From NCBI GenBank assembly GCA_964396385.1, contig CAYNFH010000108.1, positions 1-20,965 of the forward strand: a stretch of DNA of 20,965 nt, read 5' to 3'. The stretch comes from CAYNFH01 sp964396385. GTDB lineage: Bacteria > Armatimonadota > Chthonomonadetes > Chthonomonadales > CAJBBX01. The notes under the pieces were generated by a model. It made no database searches. It was not told the origin of the DNA and saw only the letters and a program-made list of their open reading frames with translations. The translations under genes and the position numbers were made by a program. Positions within the stretch are counted from its first letter, which is position 1. The number at the start of each line of letters is the position of its first letter. This document shows, one piece after another, positions 13,966 through 20,646 of the stretch.

Positions 13966-16841
13966 GATCCACCCTGGAAGTCATCGGCGCGCGGACGCAC
14001 AACCTCAAGAACGTCCACCTGGAGATTCCGCGCGACAAGCTGACCGTATTCACGGGCGTAAGCGGCTCCGGGAAGTCCTCGCTCGCTTTCGACACCATCT
14101 ACGCAGAGGGACAGCGCAGGTATATGGAGTCGCTGTCCTCCTTCGCGCGGCGGTTTGTGGACCAGACGCGGAAGCCGGATGTCGACTTCATGTTCGGCCT
14201 CTCTCCGGTGGTCTCCATCGAGCAGAAGACGGTCGCCCGCAACCCTCGCTCCACGGTCGGCACCCTGACCGACATTGCCAGTTACATCAACCTGCTGTTT
14301 GCGACGGTAGGTGTGGCACACTGCCCCTTCTGCGGACAGGAGGTCCCCCTTCGCACTCGCGGCCAGATAGCGGAATCGCTCCTGGCGCTGCCTCGGGGAA
14401 CGGTGGTGGAGCTCCGCGCGCCGGTGTTCAGGGTCTACGACGAGGACTGGGAGTTCGTGTTCGCGGAGATCCGCAAGGCCGGCTACCGCCGCCTCGTTGT
14501 GGAGGGCCGGGTGGTCGACATCGGTTCCCTGGCCGAAGATCCCGACGCCTGGCAGGGCCCGGTGGAGGTCATCGTCGATAAGTTCGTCATCGGCAGGGAG
14601 ATCGAGAAGCAGCTCAAGGTGGCGATTGGGAACGCGCTGGCGGAAGGGGAGCAGTTCCTGAGCATCGCTATCGTAGACAGCCCGGCAGGCTTCGACCGGG
14701 ACGGCTTCCTTGCCGGCTTCGGCTGCCCGTTGCATCGTCTGCTGATGGGTGACGTGAGCTCCGAGCACTTCATGTTCAACAACCCACAGAGCGCCTGCCG
14801 CACATGTCTGGGACTCGGCACCTACCGCCATGTTCACCCCACCCTGCTGGTACCGGATCCCACGCGGTCCATCGCGGGCGGCGCGTTCGTGAGGGAGGCG
14901 TTCCGCTACAACGTCGATACCTGGGACGGCAAGCTCATGTACAGCCTGTCCCGGGCATACAACTTCTCCCTGGACACGCCGTATCGGGAGCTGGATGCCG
15001 GCGTAGTGGACGTGCTGCTCCATGGCACCGGCGCCAACAGGATTGTTCTTGCGCAGCCGCCCGGCGCGAAGGGCGAAGCCAAGTACGTGGGCCAGGAGCA
15101 TCGATTCGAGGGTTTCGTCCATCGCATCGAGCGCGCCTATCGCCGGTACCGGCAGCGGCAGGAGGCGCACTCGCACATGGAAGCGTGGCTGGAGAAGGTC
15201 ATGGTGGAGCGCCCCTGTCCGGACTGCGGAGGCGCGCGTTTGCGACCACAGCGGCTCCTGGTTACCGTGGCCGGCAAGAACGCATACGAATTTGGCGAGC
15301 TCAACTTTGGGGAGCTGGCGGCGTTCCTGGAGACCGCGGTGGCCGACGACTGTCGCAACCGGCACGCGGGCGCGCAGGTCCGCAGGGAGATCTCCGGCCG
15401 GGTGGATCTGCTCCTGGGAATAGGGCTCGACTACTTGAACTTCAACCGTCCCTCGGGCACGCTCTCCGGAGGCGAGGCGCAGCGTATCCGGCTCTCCACG
15501 CAGATAGGCTCGGGCCTCATGGGGATGCTGTACGTGCTTGATGAGCCCAGCATCGGACTGCATCCCAAAGACAACGTGAAGATGATCGAGACGCTGCGCC
15601 GTCTGCGGGACCTGGGCAACACCGTCCTGGTGGTCGAGCATGACGAGGACACGATCCGGGCGGCAGACCACCTGGTGGAGCTGGGACCCGGCGCCGGCGT
15701 CCACGGAGGCGAGATCGTGGCGCAGGGAAGCCTGGAGGAAGTTCTAGCGCACTCGTCGTCGCTCACGGCGGCCTATCTGAGCGGCCGGCGGCATATCCCC
15801 ACGCCGGCCAGACGGCGGCCAGCCGGTGGTAAGGCGCTTACCATCTGCGGTGCGCGCAAGAACAACTTGAAGAGTATCCACGTGGATATCCCCCTCGAGT
15901 GCCTGGTGTGTATTACCGGCGCATCCGGATCCGGCAAGAGCACGCTCATCAACGACATCGTATTCAAGGCGCTGTACGCCCGATTCTACGACAGCCGCGT
16001 GCTGCCCGGGGAACACGACTCTCTGCACGGCGTGGAGCATATCGCGGACGTGGTGAGTATCGACCAGTCGCCCATCGGGCGCAATCCGCGCTCCAATCCG
16101 GCCACGTACGTGGGGTTCTACGACCAGGTTCGTGAGGTTTTTGCGCGGACCCCGGAAGCGGTCCGCCGCGGCTACACGCCGGGACGGTTCAGCTTCAACG
16201 TAAAAGGGGGCCGGTGCGAGGAGTGCTCCGGCGATGGAACGGTGACCACGCATCTCGGATTTATGCCGGACGTGGAGGTGATGTGCGAGGCCTGCAAGGG
16301 TGCCAGGTACAACGCCGAGACGCTGGAGATCACGTACAAGGGCAAGACCATTACCGAAGTCCTGGACATGCCTATTGAGGAGGGAGAACCGTTCTTCTGC
16401 GACCAGCCCGGCATCGCGCGTAAGCTGAAGGTGCTGAACGAGCTGGGGCTCGGCTACCTCACACTCGGCCAGTCAGCCACGACTCTGTCCGGCGGGGAAG
16501 CGCAGCGCATCAAGCTGGCGACAGAACTGACCAAGCTGAAGCGCAACGGCCGGACGCTCTATATCTTTGACGAGCCGACCACGGGTCTTCACTTCGCCGA
16601 TATCGACCGCCTGATAGAGTGCATCCAGCGGCTGGTGAACGCGGGGAACACCGCCGTGGTGATAGAGCATCACATGGAGGTGATCAAGCAGGCAGACCAC
16701 GTTATCGACCTCGGCCCCGAAGGGGGTCATAACGGCGGGCGGGTGGTGTTCGCGGGCACGCCGGAAGATCTCTCCGCCTGCCCCACCTCCTATACCGGCC
16801 AATTCCTCCGCCCTCACCTGAACACAACTCCCGCTGTGTGA
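13962..16841 (+). CDS. uvrA: Excinuclease ABC subunit A (UvrA) paralogue
   Basis: 959-aa damage-recognition ATPase family with two ABC modules, near the usual length. The first Walker A is GVSGSGKSS (about residue 29). The first zinc site reads Cys255-x2-His258 ... Cys279-x2-Cys282 instead of four Cys. The first signature LSGGEAQRIRLSTQIGSG and Walker B LYVLDEPSIGLHPKD are intact. The second Walker A GASGSGKST is at 653-661, the C-terminal zinc site CEEC ... CEAC is complete, and the second signature and Walker B (FDEPTTGLH) are present. It starts with TTG 13962 inside the stop of the nucleotidyltransferase gene. The unusual partner and zinc ligand suggest a second, specialised UvrA rather than the housekeeping copy. 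That would need the rest of the genome to decide; uvrB and uvrC are not here. Confidence 0.93.
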   Translation: MRSTLEVIGARTHNLKNVHLEIPRDKLTVFTGVSGSGKSSLAFDTIYAEGQRRYMESLSSFARRFVDQTRKPDVDFMFGLSPVVSIEQKTVARNPRSTVGTLTDIASYINLLFATVGVAHCPFCGQEVPLRTRGQIAESLLALPRGTVVELRAPVFRVYDEDWEFVFAEIRKAGYRRLVVEGRVVDIGSLAEDPDAWQGPVEVIVDKFVIGREIEKQLKVAIGNALAEGEQFLSIAIVDSPAGFDRDGFLAGFGCPLHRLLMGDVSSEHFMFNNPQSACRTCLGLGTYRHVHPTLLVPDPTRSIAGGAFVREAFRYNVDTWDGKLMYSLSRAYNFSLDTPYRELDAGVVDVLLHGTGANRIVLAQPPGAKGEAKYVGQEHRFEGFVHRIERAYRRYRQRQEAHSHMEAWLEKVMVERPCPDCGGARLRPQRLLVTVAGKNAYEFGELNFGELAAFLETAVADDCRNRHAGAQVRREISGRVDLLLGIGLDYLNFNRPSGTLSGGEAQRIRLSTQIGSGLMGMLYVLDEPSIGLHPKDNVKMIETLRRLRDLGNTVLVVEHDEDTIRAADHLVELGPGAGVHGGEIVAQGSLEEVLAHSSSLTAAYLSGRRHIPTPARRRPAGGKALTICGARKNNLKSIHVDIPLECLVCITGASGSGKSTLINDIVFKALYARFYDSRVLPGEHDSLHGVEHIADVVSIDQSPIGRNPRSNPATYVGFYDQVREVFARTPEAVRRGYTPGRFSFNVKGGRCEECSGDGTVTTHLGFMPDVEVMCEACKGARYNAETLEITYKGKTITEVLDMPIEEGEPFFCDQPGIARKLKVLNELGLGYLTLGQSATTLSGGEAQRIKLATELTKLKRNGRTLYIFDEPTTGLHFADIDRLIECIQRLVNAGNTAVVIEHHMEVIKQADHVIDLGPEGGHNGGRVVFAGTPEDLSACPTSYTGQFLRPHLNTTPAV

Positions 16842-16980
16842 TTCTTCACACCGCCCGCGGCAGCACCTGGCGGAGGAGCGCGCAGGCATCACCTCGGATT
16901 CGCGGTTTGCTGTTCCGCGCCCTTAGTCCCTGCGTTCCCTCAGCCGTAAAGCGGTGGGTATGCACCCAGCAATCTTAGCG

Positions 16981-16996
16981 TGAGATCGTTGTCTCA
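16981..16996. promoter_or_regulatory. Operator-like dyad, site 1 (TGAGA ... TCTCA)
   Basis: TGAGATCGTTGTCTCA carries 5-bp inverted arms and is followed by AATTTGACA, giving a second overlapping dyad TGTC-N7-GACA. It shares the core TTGTCTCAA with site 2, 122 bases downstream. This would suit a dimeric regulator or a sigma-54 enhancer-binding protein; no convincing -24/-12 element follows. Confidence 0.35.
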
Positions 16997-17048
16997 ATTT
17001 GACACGCGGCGTGGCAAATTGCCGGGGCGGCGCCACTTTGCATGCAGA

Positions 17049-17076
17049 GTCGTAGGTCGTGAGTCGTGAGTCGTGA
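17049..17076. repeat. GTCGTGA heptamer tandem array
   Basis: One variant unit GTCGTAG (17049-17055) is followed by three perfect GTCGTGA units (17056-17076). It is noncoding, between uvrA and the 89-aa gene, and of the same period as the GACGGAG array inside GH51. Confidence 0.85.
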
Positions 17077-17102
17077 GATCCGGAATCCGGTGAGGCGGGA
17101 GT

Positions 17103-17117
17103 GAGACATTGTCTCAA
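17103..17117. promoter_or_regulatory. Operator-like dyad, site 2 (perfect TGAGACA-T-TGTCTCA)
   Basis: A perfect 7-1-7 palindrome, followed by AATTAGCTAAT, an AT-rich patch in otherwise GC-rich DNA. The shared core with site 1 suggests that one regulator could bind both. The nearest downstream gene starts at 17389. Confidence 0.4.
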
Positions 17118-17207
17118 ATTAGCTAATCCAGGCGATGGGGAGGAGCGGCGGCGCCGCATTATGGATGCGGTTGGCTACCGGCGTAGGTGCGGTAATGGGT
17201 AGAGGTT

Positions 17208-17311
17208 GCGTAAAAAGCGAAGAAAGCGTAATAAGGGGTGTACAGCCCCCGTTCCAAGCTCAACAGGGGCAGGATTCTCGTTTTGCGCAGTAAGCGCGGT
17301 AAGCGCGATAA
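17208..17311. repeat. Two imperfect nonamer arrays (GCGTAAAAA-type and GCGCGGTAA-type)
   Basis: Array A is GCGTAAAAA, GCGAAGAAA, GCGTAATAA (17208-17234). Array B is GCGCAGTAA, GCGCGGTAA, GCGCGATAA (17285-17311). Both have the form GCG-N3-(T/A)AA with period nine. They are separated by 50 bases that include a GGGG-TGTACA-G-CCCC hairpin. On the minus strand array B would read as repeated LTALTA, a hallmark of translated repeat rather than protein. Confidence 0.75.
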
Positions 17312-17388
17312 GGGTGCAGGTTCCGCCCATGCAGAGCTTAACGGGCATGGGGCGGTGCCCGGGACTGCTGGAGATACTTGGAGGACGA

Positions 17389-17658
17389 ATGATCATGATC
17401 GAATCGCCCCTACTGAAGGAGCTGGAAGTCGAGCTGAAGGGCCAATGGGAGGCGAAGTGGAAGGCGGAAGCCGCAGCGGCCGCTAAAGCGGAAGCCAGAG
17501 CGGAAGACATCCTTCGCTTCCTTCACGTCCGCTTTGGATTGGTTCCAGAAGACATGGAATCGGCCGTCCTGGAGCTCCGCGAGGAGAACAAGCTCAACTC
17601 ACTGCTGGAGGCGGCGGCGCGGTGCAACAGCCTGGAGGAGTTTCAGTCCGAGCTATAG
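17389..17658 (+). CDS. Small protein resembling the C-terminal tail of Rpn/PD-(D/E)XK family nuclease-transposase proteins
   Basis: 89 aa from ATG 17389, chosen because GGAGG (17380-17384) lies 4 nt upstream; an in-frame ATG at 17395 is equally possible. It opens MIMIESPLLKELEVELKG, continues with an Ala/Lys/Glu-rich coiled-coil linker (about 20-40), and ends with RFLHVRFGLVPEDME and a final LLEAAARCNSLEEFQSEL. The 'RFG-VPE ... L-L---A-----LEEF' pattern is typical of the tail of Rpn-type (recombination-promoting nuclease / putative transposase) and related proteins of cyanobacteria and Armatimonadota-like genomes. The catalytic nuclease core is absent, so this is either a stand-alone small family member or a truncated relic. 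Function unknown. Confidence 0.6.
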   Translation: MIMIESPLLKELEVELKGQWEAKWKAEAAAAAKAEARAEDILRFLHVRFGLVPEDMESAVLELREENKLNSLLEAAARCNSLEEFQSEL

Positions 17659-17685
17659 TGAACGCGGGGCCCCAGGCAAGGATGG

Positions 17686-18165
17686 CTATTCGTAGTACTT
17701 GTAGCCAAAGCCGTACCGTCCTGCCCGCGTATCCTCGTCTGCCTTGTACTTGACCTTCTTGCTAATCCCGAGGTCTCTTAGCGCTTTCCGAACTCTCCGC
17801 ACATCCTCTGAGTTGGTCCAGTCGTAAGTGAAGACGCAGATCACCTTCTCGCCGCTCTTTGCAGCGCGAGGACTGGGCTTTCCAGTCGCCGCCATGGACG
17901 CTTGGCCGAGCTCGCCTTCCTCGGTAGCCTGTTTTACCAAAGGCCAAATCTCATCCAGCTTCTCTAGCCGGAGCGGTATAAGCCACTTTCCGCTCCGGGG
18001 AGTCGCCGGAGGATAATCGCCACATCTACGTTTAATGTAGAGCCACGGGATCTCTGTGACCTGGGAGGGCAAGTGCTCAACGTAGATCAGGCTCTCGTTG
18101 GCCCACCGCTCCTTCCTGGCTTCGTGAGCCAGGAATGCCTCGTCGGCGAGTTCGTTCTGCTCCAT
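17686..18165 (-). CDS. Bles03/DUF1917-like protein (C11orf68-type, 'putative phosphothreonine lyase' family)
   Basis: 159 aa from ATG 18165, supported by AGGAG (18179-18175) nine bases upstream on the minus strand. The body has the family pattern: WLYIKRRCGDYPPATPRSGK, then KWLIPL, DEIWPLVKQATEEGELG, EKVICVFTYDWTNSEDVRRV, LRDLGISKKVKYKADEDTR and AGRYGFGYKYYE at the very end. From memory this matches DUF1917/Bles03, shared between bacteria and animals and noted for an eIF4E-like fold; its biochemical role is not established. The frame is open further up to ATG 18534 (282 aa), but that upstream part is a decayed queG 3' end, partly in the wrong frame. The shorter gene is therefore preferred, with the long form as the alternative. 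Confidence 0.75.
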   Translation of the reverse strand: MEQNELADEAFLAHEARKERWANESLIYVEHLPSQVTEIPWLYIKRRCGDYPPATPRSGKWLIPLRLEKLDEIWPLVKQATEEGELGQASMAATGKPSPRAAKSGEKVICVFTYDWTNSEDVRRVRKALRDLGISKKVKYKADEDTRAGRYGFGYKYYE

Positions 18166-18177
18166 AGCTTCCCTCTC

Positions 18178-18526
18178 CTGGATGACATCGAGAGATATTG
18201 TAGCTTGCTGGCGGACTAGCTCTTCCGGGTGGTCCAGCGCCTGTTCGAGAGTGGATTCGGCCGCCGGATCGTTGGACGAAGACAGCCCCGCTGCGACGTT
18301 CCGCACAAGCCCTCGCCACTTGGCCCGCTTGACCGGACTGCCTCTGAACTGCTCCCGGAACTCTTCCTCGGTCATCTGCAACAGGTCCGTCAGTTTGGGG
18401 CCGGCGGTCGCCGGATGGGGGGCGAAAGGCCGGGTCGTCGGTTGGGCGGCTTCTTCGGGAAAAAGGACAGACCTCCTGGGACGTTTCGGAGCCAAAGATG
18501 GTAGAAAACCTGCTAACGGGTCTGAG
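18178..18526 (-). pseudogene. queG: Decayed 3' end of queG (epoxyqueuosine reductase), copy 1
   Basis: QueG makes queuosine from epoxyqueuosine in tRNA; its C-terminus is a ferredoxin-like part followed by HEAT-like helices. Here TEEEFREQFRGSPVKRAKWR and the following RNVAAGLSSSNDP ... EELVRQQATISL match the HEAT part in one frame. The preceding QEVCPFSRRSRPTDDPAFRP, the end of the iron-sulfur region, is in another frame; the indel lies in the C-rich run around 18415-18425. Two expected cluster Cys read Ser (FGSETSQEVCP). The 5' two thirds are absent and the divergent FAD gene begins just beyond. The original stop is lost, so the frame runs into the Bles03-like gene. About 45 of 64 residues match copy 2 at 20110. 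Confidence 0.75.
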
Positions 18527-18616
18527 GCATGCATCGGTGCAAACGGTTGCGGCCGAGCAATAGGGTCCGGGCGGTCCAGGACTTTCTCGACGACCTAATC
18601 AGAGTAGAATTCAATC

Positions 18617-20113
18617 ATGGGAACAAGAAGCAGGGTCCTTTCGGCGGTCGCGTTCGGCGGCATCGCGGCAGGTGCGGCGATGCTCTACCGGCGTTACAAG
18701 GATGGCCCTCGGTCACATATCGTAAACGACGTGCACGCACAGATAAACCCTACCCGCGTGTGTGACGTACTCCGCCCGGCGTCTCTGGCGGAAGCGCGAC
18801 GTATCCTGAAGATGGTGGCCCGACGTGGTGAGGCACTGTCCATTGCAGGTGGCCGGCACGCGATGGGAGGACAGCAGTTTGGCTCCGCCTTGCACCTTAT
18901 CGATACGCGAAGGCTTGATGCCGTGCTCGCGTTCGACGGAGAACGCGGGGAAATTGAGGTCGAGGCAGGCATTGAGTGGCCAGCGCTTGTGGAGTATCTT
19001 CAGGCTCACCCCGTCGCGACGGGCCGATGGTGGGGCATCGCCCAGAAGCAGACCGGTGCCGACCTGTTGACCCTCGGTGGCTCGATATCGGCCAACGTGC
19101 ACGGGCGGGGACTCCAGATGAAACCCCTGATTTCGGACATCGTCTCCTTTACCATCCTTGATGCCGAGGGGACGCTCCACCGTTGCAGTCGTGAGGAAAA
19201 CTCTGAGCTATTTCGACTGGCGATTGGCGGTTACGGGCTGTTCGGACTCCTCTATTCCGTGCGGCTCCGGCTGGTGCCCAGGCGCAAACTGGAGCGCACT
19301 GTTGAAGTCATAGACATCGGCGAGCTCACTGCTGCAGTTGACGAGCGCGTGGAAGCGGGCTTCCTGTACGGGGACTTTCAGTTCGCGACGGATGAGGGCT
19401 CGGAGGACTTCCTCCGCAAAGGCATCTTCTCATGCTACGGGCCGTTGCCCCAGGATAGGCCCATTCCGGACGATCAGAAAGCTGTCTCCCTGCGTGCTTG
19501 GAGAGAACTTGTGTACCTGGCACACGCCGACAAATCCCGGGCCTTCCGGCTTTACGCGGACTACTATCTTGGTACAACGGGGCAGGTCTACTGGTCTGAT
19601 ACACACCAGATGGCGGGGTACCTGGACGATTATCATCGGCCGCTCGACCGCCGACTTCACTCCGAGCGCTCCACGGAGGTCATCACTGAAATCTTCGTCC
19701 CCAGGCAAACATTGTGCGCCTTCATGGCCGACATGCGCGAGGACTTCCGCCGATACGGTGTCAACCTCATCTACGGCACCATTCGCATGACCGAGCAGGA
19801 CGATGAGAGTTACCTGGCTTGGGCGAAGCAGCGCTACGCGTGCGTCATTTTCAACCTACATACCGAGCATACGCCGCAAGGGCTAGAGCACTCCGCGGCG
19901 GCCTTCCGCAGGCTCATCGACCGTGGTATTCAGTATGGCGGTGGTTACTACCTGACCTATCATCGATACGCCACCGCAGAGCAGGTCCTCGCCTGCTATC
20001 CACAGTTTCCCGACTTCCTGCGCCTTAAGCGCCAATACGACCCGGCAGAGCGCTTTATGAGCGACTGGTATTTGCACCACGTCCGGCTCTTGGGGCATTC
20101 TGCTGGGCTCTAA
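18617..20113 (+). CDS. Membrane-anchored FAD-binding oxidoreductase (FAD_binding_4 / VAO-PCMH type)
   Basis: 498 aa. The N-terminal hydrophobic segment (about residues 8-24) with a following YRRYK suggests an inner-membrane anchor. The FAD domain shows AGGRHAMGGQQF (78-88; His81 could carry covalent FAD as in many family members) and LGGSISANVHGRG (153-165). LFRLAIGGYGLFGLLYSVRL is the usual end of the FAD module. The C-terminus has YGGGYYLTYHRYA and QYDPAERFMSDWYLHHV, typical of sugar-lactone-oxidase-like and decaprenylphosphoryl-ribose-oxidase-like enzymes. The oxidised substrate is not identifiable. No clear ribosome site precedes ATG 18617, and the 5' region borders a decayed queG. Its stop overlaps by two bases the convergent stop of queG remnant 2. 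Confidence 0.88.
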   Translation: MGTRSRVLSAVAFGGIAAGAAMLYRRYKDGPRSHIVNDVHAQINPTRVCDVLRPASLAEARRILKMVARRGEALSIAGGRHAMGGQQFGSALHLIDTRRLDAVLAFDGERGEIEVEAGIEWPALVEYLQAHPVATGRWWGIAQKQTGADLLTLGGSISANVHGRGLQMKPLISDIVSFTILDAEGTLHRCSREENSELFRLAIGGYGLFGLLYSVRLRLVPRRKLERTVEVIDIGELTAAVDERVEAGFLYGDFQFATDEGSEDFLRKGIFSCYGPLPQDRPIPDDQKAVSLRAWRELVYLAHADKSRAFRLYADYYLGTTGQVYWSDTHQMAGYLDDYHRPLDRRLHSERSTEVITEIFVPRQTLCAFMADMREDFRRYGVNLIYGTIRMTEQDDESYLAWAKQRYACVIFNLHTEHTPQGLEHSAAAFRRLIDRGIQYGGGYYLTYHRYATAEQVLACYPQFPDFLRLKRQYDPAERFMSDWYLHHVRLLGHSAGL

Positions 20114-20515
20114 CTCTGCAATCGCCTCCGGGTCATCGCATTGAGTGCCATAGCGGCTTGTTCCCGTACTACCTCCTCCGGATGACCCAGTGCTTTCTTC
20201 AACGCAACCTCCACATCCGGGTCATCAGAACTGGACAGTGCCGCCGCGACGTTGCGCAAGAGCCCGCGCCACTTGGCTCGCTTCACTGGGCTCCCCCGAA
20301 ACTGCTCTCGGAACTCCTCCTCCTTCATGCAGGCGAGGTCCCCCAGGAGCGGGGACTTAGTGGATTCGCGGGGCTTGAAGGCAGGGTCGCTCGTGGGGGT
20401 GGCGCGGCGCTCGTTGAAGGGGCAGACCTCCTGGCAGATGTGCCACATTTACTGAATAAGGCCGGTCTGAGAATGGAAGTCCAGATGCCGCGGCGCCAGA
20501 CTTCAATCCTGCGGC
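20110..20515 (-). pseudogene. queG: Decayed 3' end of queG (epoxyqueuosine reductase), copy 2
   Basis: The downstream part reads CQEVCPFNERR, then SDPAFKPR, KEEEFREQFRGSPVKRAKWR, RNVAAALSSSDDP and EEVVREQAAMALNAM, ending with a stop: the complete QueG C-terminus. Just upstream the frame shifts. In the neighbouring frame RRGIWTSILRP and SKCGT precede, matching the expected RG-xIPxELRP ... CD-TCQEVCP layout with two extra bases (TC) at about 20438-20441. An ATG at 20448 gives a 112-aa frame, preceded in frame by TAA. The first two thirds of queG are missing. It lies in the same orientation as copy 1, so the two flank the FAD oxidoreductase as direct repeats of about 0.3 kb. The upstream limit is approximate. 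Confidence 0.72.
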
Positions 20516-20646
20516 CGGGGTGTCGTTCGGGAGTTGGGGCCGAAACCCAACAGGATGCACACTCGTAGTCTAGAGCAGATAATGCCAGCGTTACCCATCG
20601 CCATAGTCCCTTGGCCCGTGACCCGTCTGTCTTAGGAGCGCTTAGC

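Larger units (their letters stand above)
16842..17388. other. 547-bp repeat-rich noncoding region
   Basis: No convincing gene is present. It holds two related dyads (16981-16996 and 17103-17117), a palindrome GGCAAATTGCC (17013-17023), a heptamer array (17049-17076) and two nonamer arrays (17208-17234, 17285-17311). A G4/C4 hairpin around TGTACA (17235-17249) follows the first nonamer array. A frame starting at 17206 is open into the small gene at 17389, but its first 61 codons are translated repeat. Confidence 0.6.

Noticed and set aside
13938..15704. 588-aa minus-strand open frame opposite uvrA
   Set aside because: Shadow of uvrA codons; no recognisable motif and no ribosome site.
17029..17042. 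Sigma-54 -24/-12 promoter (GG...TTTGCA) downstream of dyad site 1
   Set aside because: The spacing is one base short of GG-N10-GC and the TGGCAC context is missing.
17206..17388. Upstream extension of the 89-aa gene to a start at 17206
   Set aside because: The added 61 residues are translated nonamer repeats; GGAGG before ATG 17389 is a better start.
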